Shown here: positions 1 through 8,045 of the stretch, piece by piece
Layout of the letters: the number at the start of each line of letters is the position of its first letter
Position numbering within the stretch: the stretch's first letter is position 1
Assembly: GCA_030628905.1 (NCBI GenBank)
Contig: DAOVQB010000083.1
Span: 1 to 18,158 of the forward strand
DNA length: 18,158 bases
Reading direction: 5' to 3'
DNA from: DAOVQB01 sp023128935
GTDB taxonomy: Bacteria; Eisenbacteria; RBG-16-71-46; CAIMUX01; WJJG01
Translations under genes and position numbers: made by a program
The notes under the pieces: model-generated
The model's database searches: none
Told to the model about the DNA's origin: nothing
The model's input: the letters and a program-made list of their open reading frames with translations, nothing else

Positions 1-108
1 CAGGCCAAGCTCAATCCCGAAAGGGTCCCCATCAAAATCCGACGCCTGATTGCAATGCCCGATTATCCCGAAAAGCTGATCAGCATCCTCGAAAGGGCTG
101 TCGCATGA
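1..108 (+). CDS. C-terminal end of an unidentified protein (5' end outside the window)
   Basis: Frame 1 is open from the first base and reads 35 residues to a TGA at 106-108, ending in PDYPEKLISILERAVA. The tail is amphipathic and charged, with alternating Leu/Ile and Lys/Arg/Glu, like a C-terminal helix of a soluble protein. It stops 40 bases before the next start codon, so it could share a transcript with the cysteine-rich gene that follows. I do not recognise the family and too little is present to assign one. The call rests on the open frame, natural-looking composition and placement, and a chance open frame of this length is not excluded. Confidence 0.5.
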   Translation, partial: QAKLNPERVPIKIRRLIAMPDYPEKLISILERAVA

Positions 109-148
109 CCCAAATCCAACCGGATTTTGCGCTAATAGGGAAATCGCT

Positions 149-1057
149 ATGCCTAGAATTCTTATTTCCTTGGCTACCGTCGGGTTGGCCGCGGGGATCG
201 CACATGCTGATCCTTCCGATCTTGAGGGCGGAGTGTTCATTGCGCACCACCCGGCGGTGCTCCAGTATACGAGCCCGGCACCGCCCGAGGGATGGTGCCA
301 ACACTATCTTGACAACTTCGCCATCAACGACTGCCAGGGCCAAGTGAACCGAATCGATACCGGCGATGGCGTGGTCTGGTTCGTCTTGTGCGCGTGGGCG
401 GAGAGCAAAGAATGGTGTGGCACCGAGTTCGGTTTTGGAGACTACGATGCGGAAGCGTTCCTCTTCACTGGCCACGGACCGTGCTTTCCCGAAGCGGGGC
501 TCGAAATCCCGATGGCCACTTGGCCCGGTCCTAATGCGGGTACATCCATAGTCATCTGTGGGAGCCCCTGGTCAGGGAATATGGTCCCCGTCTACTTCTT
601 TGCTGGCTACGCATACAGCACAACCGTGATTGGAGTGGGAGCGAATCCTAACACTGGCCGTGGGGGTACTGGTAATTGCATTGCCCCTCCGCAGGTTTGG
701 CCGGCCGCGACATTTGGCGCCATGGGCTTGTTCACGGACGGCGTTTTCTCTTGCCCAGCAGCGGCTTGTTGTATCGGCGCAGATTGCCATCTGGTTACAG
801 AGAACGAGTGCCAGGACCTTCAGGGCGTTTGGCACCCTTCGTGGCCAAATTGCGACGGCGAGCCGTGTGAGACCGGTGGCCCGCAGCCGGTTGTTTGCTG
901 CATTGGCAATAGCTGCTATCTGCTAACGCCTGCTGAGTGTTTTGCTCTGGGCGGGGAAGTCCACAGTGGGTGGCTTTTCTGCGATCCTAATCCCTGTGAG
1001 CCCCAGACCCCCGTTCGATCCTCGAGCTGGGGTCAAGTGAAATGGCTCTATAGGTAG
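149..1057 (+). CDS. exported cysteine-rich protein with two CCIG repeats
   Basis: This 302-residue protein begins with a signal peptide (MPRILISLATVGLAAGIAHA, likely cut after residue 20). The middle part (about 21-200) is rich in Trp, Gly and Tyr with scattered Cys and matches nothing I can name. Residues 207-240 and 250-283 are two copies of a repeat with the pattern CCIG-x2-C-x-L-x-T-x2-EC, then a Gly/Trp stretch, Cys, and a final PC. There are 20 cysteines in all, suggesting disulfide-stabilised modules outside the cytoplasm. The protein ends in SSSWGQVKWLYR, an aromatic/basic tail that could be a sorting or anchoring signal (inference). The ATG at 149 is chosen because it starts the signal peptide; only a weak AGGG lies upstream. 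The function is unknown. The stop lies 70 bases before the start of the large protease-like gene. Confidence 0.85.
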   Translation: MPRILISLATVGLAAGIAHADPSDLEGGVFIAHHPAVLQYTSPAPPEGWCQHYLDNFAINDCQGQVNRIDTGDGVVWFVLCAWAESKEWCGTEFGFGDYDAEAFLFTGHGPCFPEAGLEIPMATWPGPNAGTSIVICGSPWSGNMVPVYFFAGYAYSTTVIGVGANPNTGRGGTGNCIAPPQVWPAATFGAMGLFTDGVFSCPAAACCIGADCHLVTENECQDLQGVWHPSWPNCDGEPCETGGPQPVVCCIGNSCYLLTPAECFALGGEVHSGWLFCDPNPCEPQTPVRSSSWGQVKWLYR

Positions 1058-1112
1058 CCGGGGCCTAGTGTACGCAGTTGGCTTCTGATTCCGCTGCTAC
1101 ATGTGCAAGGGT

Positions 1113-1120
1113 AGGAGGGA
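1113..1120 (+). promoter_or_regulatory. ribosome binding site that fixes the start of the C10-peptidase gene
   Basis: AGGAGGGA lies 7 bases before the ATG at 1128. It excludes the in-frame upstream ATG at 1101, which would put this Shine-Dalgarno inside the coding region and add nine charged residues in front of an otherwise normal signal peptide. Confidence 0.75.
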
Positions 1121-1127
1121 TTATCTA

Positions 1128-4079
1128 ATGTCGAAAGCAATCTGCATAATCTCCCTGACTATTTGGCTTTGTGGAACGTTCCATCAGGCATGCATTGCTG
1201 AGCTAGCATCGGTGGATCAAATGACCTTGGTCTGCCAGAACTGGCTCATGCAGGCCGCAGACAAACCTGGCGCATGGAATTGTGATCCCCGCCCAGTAAT
1301 TGCCTCGACACACGATTTTATTTGGCGGGATACGCTATTGGCCCGCTGCTTCAACATTTCTCCGACAGGCTATGTTGTAGTTCCTGCTCTCATGGAACTG
1401 CCCCCCATCACGGTCTACTATGAGAGGGGCAGGTATATCCCTGGTTCGGACGGAGGCCTCCCGCAGCTTACGGAGGAAGTCCTAGTATCTGCTTTCAGAT
1501 TGTTCGCCAGGAAGTATGGTGGCTTGGATTCGGTTCAGCCAACGACCGGCGATGTTCTCTTTGAGCGAACACACAGGGAATTGTGGGATCGGTTGCTCGC
1601 GGCCGAGACCCTACTACCCCCCGACCAGCCCTTCGACGGCCGCCAAACGCGCGATCAGGTCGGTCCCCTGGTGTCCAGCGAATGGAGACAAGGATCCCCC
1701 TATAACCTCTTCTGTCCAATCGGCCATGCCGGTGAGCAATGCCTGGTTGGATGCGCCGCCGTAGCCGCTGCCATGGTGATGGATTTCCACCGGTGGCCTC
1801 CTGTAGGAAGCTTCGGTGGTTTCTGCTTTGACGTGTGGGATGGCGACCAGTCTTGTGGCGGTTCCACTCCCGGGGAGCTTCTGACTGTGTTTGTCGGTGA
1901 TTCATATGCCTGGGGTGACATGAGACCGCACGTCTATGAGAACAGCCCTGAGGAAGTGAAGAGAGCCGTTGGGGAACTGTGTTACGAGGTTGCCGTGGCA
2001 TTTGATACGGATTTCGGAGTCTGCGCAAGTGGAGTCTACCCACCAGACATTCGCAGCGCTCTTGAAGATGATTTCCGCTACCAGGACTGCATCGACTTCA
2101 TAGGTCGCTACGGATGGCCGAACGAGTTCTGGTTTGCCTTCATTCAGAATGAGATCAATGCTGACAGACCTGTGATCTACAACATGTCAACTATCAGCGG
2201 AGGAGCACACGCGTTTGTGGTAGACGGGTGGCTTGTTGATGGTGGAGAGCGCAAGATACACATAAACTATGGTTGGGGTTCTGGCGCTTGGCAGAACGGC
2301 TGGTGGGCGCTAGACAATATCCCGGGGTCTGCCGGCCCAACCCATGAGCAGATGTTTCGCTACATTATGCCCCGCGAGGATGATGTCATTGCGGTCGCGC
2401 CGGACGGATCCGGAGACTACCCCACAATCCAGGCGGCAATGAATTCCATCCCGGCCGCATGCCACACCAAGATCATTGAGCTGGGATATGGTACATTCAG
2501 CGGGGAAGGCAACCGCGACATCCTGTTCGACAAGATGACAGCCGTCTATTCCCGGTTCAGCTGGCCATCGATCTGCATCATCGAATGCGGCGGAACGGAA
2601 ACCGACCCCCACCGCGGCTTCCAGATAGAGATCGCAGGCACCAACGTTGTTCCCGTCATTGGTGGCGTCACGGTAAGAGGCGGCTTTGTTTCTGACCCTG
2701 AGCAAGGTTCAGCCATTCTCTGTGATGACCGCTTATGCTGGTTTGATAACTGTTGGTTCATCGAGAACGCGGGTGGCGCTGCGCTGTCTGTTCGTAATGG
2801 CGGAGCGGGCCATTTGGAGGACTGCAGGTTTATTGGGAATTCCAGCTCGGGGCTCGCTTGCATCTCCGCAGAGGCCGCAACCCTCCAGCGCTGTTTCTTC
2901 GGGGAGAACTCTGCGGAAAACGGGGCCGGTGCGTTCATCCACGAGTGTTCTCCGACCTTCAACGAGTGTACGTTCGAGAGCAATATTTCCAGCTCTGACG
3001 GAGGTGGCGTCTACTGTCTCGGCCAATTCGGACATATCGACTGGACCCCCAAATTCAATGATTGCCTCTTTCTGACGAATGTGGCGGCCGGCAAGGGCGG
3101 TGGCGCAGTGAGTGACATGTGCAAGCCCGAGTTTGTCAACTGTACTTTTCAGGAGAATGAGGCGGAGCGGGGGGGTGGAGCACATTGCTATGTCAACGCG
3201 GCTGCCAGTTACTTCAAGTGTGCGTTTGTCGGAAATCATGCGACATGGGGTGGGGGAGCACTGGGGATTGATGAGGAGACGGGAACCCGTTTCTACCCCA
3301 GTTTAGAATACAGCACGTTCATCGAGAACAACGCTGCGCTGGGAGGTGCTGTCATTTGCTTGAATGAGGTGTCGCCGGAATTCACCAACTGCACGTTCTC
3401 CGGAAATAGTGCTAACGATGGGGGAAGTGTGTATTGTGTGAATTTGGCGTCGCCAAGCTTTGCGAACTGCATCATCGCATATGGCACTGGGGGTGCTGCC
3501 ATCGTATGCAACGATGCATCCGGTGTATGTAATCCAACGCTGAGTTGCTGCGATATATGGGGGAATGTGGGTGGAAATTGGGTTGGCTGTATCGCGGAAC
3601 AATACGGCCTCGACGGGAACATCAGCCAGTGGCCGTGCTTCTGCCAGGCGGGGACAACCATTGAAGATCGCTTCTCGTTGCATTCGAATTCCCCATGCGC
3701 CCCGTTTAGTGCTCCGAATTACGAATGTGACCTTATCGGGGCATGGCCCGTTGGGTGTGGATGGAGTGGATCGGTGACCGATAAGTCCGTGGTGTGGTGT
3801 GGCTCTGCGACAAGCTGTCCCAATCCGTTCAGCACGACCACGAAGATCGCATTCCGGATCCCAGAGGATCTTGGCGGTTCAGACATCCGGTTGAGTATAC
3901 TTGATGCATCAGGACGGTTGGTTCGGACCCTTTTGGATGCGTCGTGTCACTCAGGTGCGTATGAAATCTCATGGCAGGGAAGAGACGACAGGGGTGCAGC
4001 TGTTGCAGCTGGCGTGTATTTCTATCAAATCCAGGTTGGTGAGGAGAGCGCGACACGACGAGTGGTCGTGATCAGATGA
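1128..4079 (+). CDS. exported C10-family (streptopain-like) cysteine peptidase fused to a beta-helix domain and FlgD-like tail
   Basis: The protein has 983 residues from ATG 1128 (Shine-Dalgarno at 1113-1120). A signal peptide (SKAICIISLTIWLCGTFHQA) comes first. Residues about 180-400 look like peptidase family C10: Cys209 in VGCAAVAAAMVMDFHRWP, His361 in GGAHAFVVDGW, and a Trp-rich INYGWGSGAWQNGWW motif after it. From about 423 (APDGSGDYPTIQAAM) to about 820 it resembles a right-handed beta-helix, with many copies of C-x-F-x2-N-x-A-x3-GGG, as in pectate-lyase-type and polymorphic outer-membrane proteins. Residues about 897-983 (NPFSTTTKIAF ... GVYFYQIQV ... RRVVVIR) form a FlgD-like Ig fold seen as a C-terminal sorting domain in FCB-type bacteria. 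It probably acts outside the cell. Peptidase activity is inferred from the Cys/His pair. A stem-loop overlaps its stop codon. Confidence 0.88.
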   Translation: MSKAICIISLTIWLCGTFHQACIAELASVDQMTLVCQNWLMQAADKPGAWNCDPRPVIASTHDFIWRDTLLARCFNISPTGYVVVPALMELPPITVYYERGRYIPGSDGGLPQLTEEVLVSAFRLFARKYGGLDSVQPTTGDVLFERTHRELWDRLLAAETLLPPDQPFDGRQTRDQVGPLVSSEWRQGSPYNLFCPIGHAGEQCLVGCAAVAAAMVMDFHRWPPVGSFGGFCFDVWDGDQSCGGSTPGELLTVFVGDSYAWGDMRPHVYENSPEEVKRAVGELCYEVAVAFDTDFGVCASGVYPPDIRSALEDDFRYQDCIDFIGRYGWPNEFWFAFIQNEINADRPVIYNMSTISGGAHAFVVDGWLVDGGERKIHINYGWGSGAWQNGWWALDNIPGSAGPTHEQMFRYIMPREDDVIAVAPDGSGDYPTIQAAMNSIPAACHTKIIELGYGTFSGEGNRDILFDKMTAVYSRFSWPSICIIECGGTETDPHRGFQIEIAGTNVVPVIGGVTVRGGFVSDPEQGSAILCDDRLCWFDNCWFIENAGGAALSVRNGGAGHLEDCRFIGNSSSGLACISAEAATLQRCFFGENSAENGAGAFIHECSPTFNECTFESNISSSDGGGVYCLGQFGHIDWTPKFNDCLFLTNVAAGKGGGAVSDMCKPEFVNCTFQENEAERGGGAHCYVNAAASYFKCAFVGNHATWGGGALGIDEETGTRFYPSLEYSTFIENNAALGGAVICLNEVSPEFTNCTFSGNSANDGGSVYCVNLASPSFANCIIAYGTGGAAIVCNDASGVCNPTLSCCDIWGNVGGNWVGCIAEQYGLDGNISQWPCFCQAGTTIEDRFSLHSNSPCAPFSAPNYECDLIGAWPVGCGWSGSVTDKSVVWCGSATSCPNPFSTTTKIAFRIPEDLGGSDIRLSILDASGRLVRTLLDASCHSGAYEISWQGRDDRGAAVAAGVYFYQIQVGEESATRRVVVIR

Positions 4080-4117
4080 GCGACACGAATCTAGCGCTAG
4101 CGCGAGAATGTCGCTCA
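4077..4117 (+). repeat. inverted repeat over the stop codon, possible terminator
   Basis: TGAGCGACA (4077-4085) and TGTCGCTCA (4109-4117) are a perfect 9-bp inverted repeat. The loop holds a second palindrome, CTAGCGCTAG (4091-4100). The first arm includes the TGA of the peptidase gene. It is placed like a terminator, but no T-run follows, so Rho-independent action is doubtful. It could instead protect the mRNA 3' end. Confidence 0.5.
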
Positions 4118-4752
4118 GATGATTCGCAGTCTACGATTCCTGCATTCGGCATTGGGTGGTGGGTACACTGATGTATGCTACAGAGTGGGGCACACGTGCA
4201 AGAGGAAAGAGGCGAATCACGTTTGGGCGTTCCGGGGCCTGCTGTCTCCGCTTTCGTAGACAGCATGGAACAATTTATACCTGCTGGGGTTACTGAATGG
4301 CGTGTTGACTGCATGGGCATGACATCTGCAGTGCGCGTCACGCTGGGTATCTCGAAGGATACTTATATATTCTCTGGACTTGCACTGTAGTCCTATGGAG
4401 ACTGCGAGCAGATGCGAAGGTGTTTTCTTTCACCCTGCGCGGAAGTCGGCAGGATAACTGAGGTGCGAGGTACTTGTCTCGTCCGGTAACGGAGCCAGAT
4501 TCCATGCGGAAGGATCGATGTCCCATGGGATCCGCTATGGCCCGGCAGACAGATACTCATCCAGATCTTACGTTGACCTCGCAGGATCTTCGGGTGCGTT
4601 GCTGGAGGCATTGCATGAAGATGAGTCGGCTGGCGCAGACGCGCGCTCTTTTCGCGCGTCGGGCTTGGGCCAATCGTGCGCCTTGGTTAAGCCCGAGGCA
4701 ATGCCCGCAGGTTGATGCCAGGGGATTATCCAGCGGAGAACACGGATGGACA
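4118..4752. other. gene-poor stretch upstream of the small carboxypeptidase-regulatory-like gene
   Basis: I see no convincing gene in these 635 bases. A 71-codon frame (4175-4390) has no Shine-Dalgarno and no recognisable features. The frame of the 4753 gene is open back to 4474, but that upstream part is Arg/Cys-rich low-quality sequence and precedes a clear signal peptide, so I treat it as untranslated. The stretch holds an AT-rich patch (ACTTATATATTC, 4361-4372) that could be part of a promoter, though no good -35 box fits, and two adjacent hairpins at 4638-4695. Confidence 0.6.
4638..4695 (+). repeat. two back-to-back hairpins in the leader of the 4753 gene
   Basis: The first hairpin has an 8-bp stem: GACGCGCG (4638-4645) pairs with CGCGCGTC (4653-4660) around the loop CTCTTTT. 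The second starts at the same base: CGGGCTT (4660-4666) pairs with AAGCCCG (4689-4695), with inner CCAA/TTGG pairing. The pair lies 57 bases before the ATG at 4753. It could be a leader structure, a terminator/antiterminator or a REP-like palindrome; no T-run or known motif settles this. Confidence 0.45.
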
Positions 4753-5172
4753 ATGGTAATCAATTCGAGATGGATTGCATCGGTCACCGCTTTGGCAGCG
4801 TTGGTCATGGTTTTGTCTGATGGGTGTTCTGATGGGTGTAACGTTCCAAGGACAGCGGACGAAATCTATCGCGTACGCGGACAAGTTCAAAATGGTGTTG
4901 GAGTTACGCCGCTAGAAGGAGTCGCGGTCACAGCCTATGATACGCTCGATCTGAACGGGGTACCGAAGCGAAACGTCCAGTTCGAAACAACGACCGACAG
5001 CAGTGGTGGCTATTGGATTAGGATAGACTTCTGGATGCATGGATATCTTAGCTTTGAGAAGGATGGCTATCACCCAAGAACCTTCGATGTCAGCGGGTGG
5101 ACACTACAAACTGGGGACTACGAGTACACCCTAGACATTCTGCTATTCCCACGGCGGAACATCGCGAGATAG
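4753..5172 (+). CDS. small exported (possibly lipid-anchored) protein with a carboxypeptidase-regulatory-like beta-sandwich
   Basis: From ATG 4753 the protein has 139 residues. A basic start and hydrophobic segment (VINSRWIASVTALAALVMVL) are followed by SDGCSDGC. Either Cys could be lipidated, but the Asp at -2 of LSDGC departs from a normal lipobox, so plain secretion is also possible. Residues about 38-135 have the pattern of a CarboxypepD_reg/Cna-B-like domain: VRGQV, then LEGVAVTAYDT, TTTDSSGGYW, then FEKDGYHPRTFDVSG and a closing LDILLFP strand. The domain looks complete. Only a weak purine-rich GGATGGA precedes the start; a longer in-frame start at 4474 exists but would bury the signal sequence. 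Its stop (5170-5172) lies directly before the IS4-type sequence, so the last few residues may come from the insertion. Function unknown. Confidence 0.68.
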   Translation: MVINSRWIASVTALAALVMVLSDGCSDGCNVPRTADEIYRVRGQVQNGVGVTPLEGVAVTAYDTLDLNGVPKRNVQFETTTDSSGGYWIRIDFWMHGYLSFEKDGYHPRTFDVSGWTLQTGDYEYTLDILLFPRRNIAR

Positions 5173-5173
5173 A

Positions 5174-6499
5174 GTGGTCGGCCATGCTGCCCGCGAGGAC
5201 CCATCGGCCTTCGGTGACGAATTCAAATGTCACATCTTGCTGCTCCGGGGTGACAACTGCGCGATAGAGGCCAGGCAGAACCTCCTCAATCACGCTCTTG
5301 AGAGAAGTGGTCCCCATTCATTGGACAGTCTGGCGGCTTGGCACAACCACGCGGTGGCCCGCTACTACAGGAGCCTGGATGCCTACGATCCGGAGGGGAT
5401 CTTCATTGCGGATGGGACGTATCTCTTTGTGCCGGACAATCCGCGCTACGAGGACTCCGATGTGCTTACCTTCGATAAGCACAACCATCCGGTGAGCAAG
5501 AAAGAGATCGCGCAGTTGCCGGAACACAAGAAGCGCCAACTACATACGGAACGTTGTTATCGCAAGGTGGATCTGCTTCACACCACCCGCGACAAGGACA
5601 TCTATCTGTACGTGGCGACCAAAGTCATGAATGGCCGGGCGAGTGAGACGCCGCAACTGGGTCCCCTGGTGGATGGCTTTGTCAAGGCGCTGGGCAAGGG
5701 TGTGATGAAGGTTCTGATTCACGATCGAGGCTTCATTGACGGGGCGATCGTGACACGCAACAAGCTGATTCACGGGGTGGATGCGGTCTTCCCGCTGAAG
5801 AAGAACATGGATTGCTGGGCTGAGGCTTGGAGTCTGGCTGAGTTCTCAGACGATCCTTGGGTGGAGGTTGCGCCGCCGGCAACTGCGGATACGGATTGGC
5901 CGGTGGTGCGCCCGCAGTACATCCAGCGCCGCAAAGAGAAGCGTCAAGCCACGCTGCGCAAGAAGAGCGAACAGGCGACTCGCGAGGGCACCGCAACGAA
6001 ACAGAAGCCGAGGCTTCTTAAGACCGCTATCAAGGCCGTCAAGGACCTCCGTATTTGGGATGCGTGCGAGGTGCCGATTCATGTGGCCGTCATGCGTGAT
6101 CTGTATGAGGACGGCCGGGAGAGCCGCTGGGTGTTGGCGACCACTATGGATTTCGATGAGCCCATTGAGCTGCGGCAGTACTACCAGCTCCGGCCTACCA
6201 TCGAGGAACGGATCAGGCAAACGAAGTGCTTCTGGGATCTAGCCAAGTTCCGTTCTACCAAGTTCTCCCTGATCGTGAACCAACTCGTCTTCGTGCTCAT
6301 GGCTTATACATTGGTGCAGATCTTCCTACTCAAGACCGGCCGCAAGGATCTGGCCGCACACACCCGCGAGCGCCTCTTCGAAGAACTCTTCAGCCAGGAC
6401 GACAGGATGGCCCTCTACTGTGATGGCAGGGTCGCCTTCTTGCCGCCCCTGGACTACCAGGAGATCATCCTGAGCCTGGAAGAACATGCGCGACGGTAA
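5174..6499 (+). pseudogene. IS4-family transposase, 5' part, interrupted by an IS66 element
   Basis: The frame reads 441 residues from a GTG at 5174. It shows a DDE transposase core: Asp80 in IADGTYLF, Asp184 in IHDRGFIDG, and Glu344 inside YQLRPTIEERIRQTK, which fits the IS4 signature Y-x2-R-x3-E-x6-K exactly. A basic insert (about 255-280) separates the second Asp from the Glu. The frame ends at TAA 6497-6499, which is part of the GTAA end of the IS66 element; the original gene continued at 8044 and ended at 8118, giving about 464 residues. The 5' end may also be damaged: there is no Shine-Dalgarno, the first Asp comes early, and the upstream frame runs to a stop at 5132. I could not identify the ends of this IS. 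It is probably inactive. Confidence 0.85.
6488..6495. repeat. target site duplication, left copy (GCGCGACG)
   Basis: The 8 bases just outside the left end of the IS66 element are GCGCGACG, identical to the 8 bases outside its right end (8038-8045). Eight bases is the usual target duplication of the IS66 family. Confidence 0.95.
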
Positions 6500-6517
6500 C
6501 GTCTCACCTGATTTCAG
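6496..6517 (+). repeat. left terminal inverted repeat of the IS66 element
   Basis: It begins GTAACGTCTCACC and ends GATTTCAG. It differs from the complement of the right end at two positions. Its GTAA supplies the stop codon of the interrupted IS4-type transposase. Confidence 0.93.
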
Positions 6518-6529
6518 AAAAGTTTTGCA

Positions 6530-6552
6530 GAAGGGCAGATTTCCCTTTTTTT
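6530..6552 (+). terminator. terminator-like hairpin inside the IS66 left end
   Basis: AAGGG (6531-6535) pairs with CCCTT (6543-6547) around a 7-base loop and runs into seven Ts (6546-6552). It lies between the left end and the transposase start. It could stop transcription entering from the host gene, as in several insertion sequences. The stem is short, so strength is uncertain. Confidence 0.5.
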
Positions 6553-6568
6553 CCTGAGCCGCATCTGT

Positions 6569-8011
6569 ATGGTGCGACCCATGAAGCTCGCAGCAACAGG
6601 TAAGGATATCCCCGGTCTCGACTATGAGCTTAGCCAAGAAGAGGCCAAGGAACTCGTACTGAACGACCCGGAAAGGGCCATCTTTATTCTGCTGCAGCTC
6701 TCCGCTCGACTTGCTGGATTGCGCGAGGCTCCCTCCGCGCCCTCCTCGGCCACGCCGGTCTATAAGAAGCCCACCACGCGCGCTGGGAAGAGAAGAAAGA
6801 CCAAGCGCGGAGCAAAACCCGGGCATCCTGGAACCCGCCGTGCTGTTGTGCCACATATCGATCGCACTGAAGCGCACAGCCTCACTCGTTGCCCCAACTG
6901 TGACGGCGTGGATCTCACGCGCTGCCAGGGACAGAAGGCCACGCGCACACGGATCATAGAGGACATCCCGCAAGACACACAAACGGAGGCGGTCGAGCAC
7001 ACAATCCCAAGGTACTACTGCAATTCTTGTCAGAAGATAGTCGAGCCCACGGTGCCCGATGCCCTGCCCGGGTCGACCTTCGGACATCGTCTCGTTGTAT
7101 TCGTTGCGTGGATGCGCTTCGGCCTGGGAATTACCCTTTCGCAGGTCCAAGCGGTTTTGAACGCCCACCTTCAGTTCCCCATCAGCCAAGGCGGCATCGT
7201 CAAGAACGCGCACCGGATCGCCGACATCCTGCGGCCCTGGCACGAACAAATCGGTGAGGCGGTGAAGTCCTCCGGCGTACTGAACGCCGATGAAACCGGC
7301 TGGCGCGTCGTGGGCAAGACCTGGTGGCTGTGGTGTTTCTGCGCTCCCAAGGCGACGTTCTACATGATCAATCGTTCCCGAGGATCGCCGGCGCTTTCGG
7401 AGTTCTTCACAGAGGCGATCAAGGGGATCCTGATCACCGACTTCTGGGGACCATACAACGCGGTCACGTGTGGCGGCCGGCAGATGTGCCTTCCGCACCT
7501 GTTTCGCAATATCGACGCGACGACCGAGAAGGATCGGTCGGAGGGGTGGCTGGCGTTTCGAAAGAAGCTGGTGCGGCTATTGCGGGATGCGCTTCGATTG
7601 GATGATGCTGAGAACCTGACGTCCGAGAGCTGTACATCTCGCCGGGCGCGGCTGGATAAGCGGTTGTCTGCCTTGCTGGACGCAGTGGACACGTCACAGG
7701 CCTCGTCTGACAATGCCAATGCCAAGCGGCTCGTGAAGCGCCTTCGCCGCCATCAGCACGACATATTCACCTTTCTCGATCACGCTGATGTGGGTTCGAC
7801 CAACAACTTCGCCGAGCGCGAGATCCGCCCGGCTGTGATCTTGCGAAAGAACACATACGGCAACCAATCGGACCAGGGGGCTGAAACGCAAGCGATCCTG
7901 ATGAGCATCTTTCGCACTCTGCGCCGCCGGGGCCTGGACCCCATGGCCGAGATCGTTCGTGCGCTGCGGATCTACGTGCAGACTGGCAAACTCCCGCCAT
8001 TGCCCGACTGA
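6569..8011 (+). CDS. tnpC: IS66-family transposase (TnpC)
   Basis: The 480-residue protein shows the IS66 order of domains. An N-terminal helical region is followed by a Gly/Lys/Arg-rich linker (about 70-95) and a zinc-binding region with CPNC and CNSC pairs (about 110-155). The DDE core follows: Asp241 in NADETGWRV, Asp291 in TDFWGPY, and Glu416 in NNFAEREIRP followed by RKNTYG. Length is close to that of full TnpC proteins and all key residues are present, so it is likely functional. The ATG at 6569 has no clear Shine-Dalgarno; a second in-frame ATG at 6581 is possible. The stop (8009-8011) lies 4 bases before the right inverted end. Confidence 0.95.
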   Translation: MVRPMKLAATGKDIPGLDYELSQEEAKELVLNDPERAIFILLQLSARLAGLREAPSAPSSATPVYKKPTTRAGKRRKTKRGAKPGHPGTRRAVVPHIDRTEAHSLTRCPNCDGVDLTRCQGQKATRTRIIEDIPQDTQTEAVEHTIPRYYCNSCQKIVEPTVPDALPGSTFGHRLVVFVAWMRFGLGITLSQVQAVLNAHLQFPISQGGIVKNAHRIADILRPWHEQIGEAVKSSGVLNADETGWRVVGKTWWLWCFCAPKATFYMINRSRGSPALSEFFTEAIKGILITDFWGPYNAVTCGGRQMCLPHLFRNIDATTEKDRSEGWLAFRKKLVRLLRDALRLDDAENLTSESCTSRRARLDKRLSALLDAVDTSQASSDNANAKRLVKRLRRHQHDIFTFLDHADVGSTNNFAEREIRPAVILRKNTYGNQSDQGAETQAILMSIFRTLRRRGLDPMAEIVRALRIYVQTGKLPPLPD

Positions 8012-8015
8012 ATTG

Positions 8016-8037
8016 CTGAAATCGGGTGAGACATTAC
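8016..8037 (-). repeat. right terminal inverted repeat of the IS66 element
   Basis: It begins CTGAAATC and ends GGTGAGACATTAC; read on the other strand it starts GTAATGTCTCACC. It matches the left end at 20 of 22 bases. Confidence 0.93.
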
Positions 8038-8045
8038 GCGCGACG
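8038..8045. repeat. target site duplication, right copy (GCGCGACG)
   Basis: Identical to 6488-6495 and directly next to the ATTAC end of the element. Joining the two copies restores the reading frame of the host transposase. Confidence 0.95.

Larger units (their letters stand above)
6496..8037 (+). mobile_element. complete IS66-family insertion sequence, single-gene type (1,542 bp)
   Basis: The element is bounded by 22-bp inverted ends (6496-6517 and 8016-8037) that match at 20 of 22 positions. Both start with GTAA, the hallmark of IS66-family ends. It is flanked by perfect 8-bp direct repeats. Inside lie a short terminator-like hairpin and one long transposase gene. There are no tnpA/tnpB accessory genes, as in the ISBst12-like subgroup. 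It is inserted in the 3' part of an IS4-type transposase gene in the same orientation. Intact ends, intact gene and perfect target duplication suggest a fairly recent insertion. Confidence 0.95.

Noticed and set aside
4366..4371. TATATT as a -10 promoter box
   Set aside because: No acceptable -35 box lies 16-18 bases upstream.
4175..4390. 71-codon frame in the gene-poor stretch
   Set aside because: It has no ribosome binding site, signal sequence or domain pattern, and the surrounding sequence looks non-coding.
5090..5317. 75-codon - strand frame at the 5' edge of the IS4-type transposase
   Set aside because: Its translation looks fairly protein-like, but it overlaps both the end of the 4753 gene and the transposase start in conflicting ways and has no supporting context.
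5174..6499. Intact, functional transposase gene
   Set aside because: The stop codon is created by the IS66 end, the C-terminal 24 codons lie beyond that element, and the start lacks a ribosome binding site.
6326..7498. Long open frame (390 codons) on the - strand across the IS66 transposase
   Set aside because: It overlaps two transposase genes with clear catalytic motifs, crosses the IS66 end, and its own translation is Arg/Ser/Gly-rich without recognisable domains. It is a shadow of high-GC codon use.
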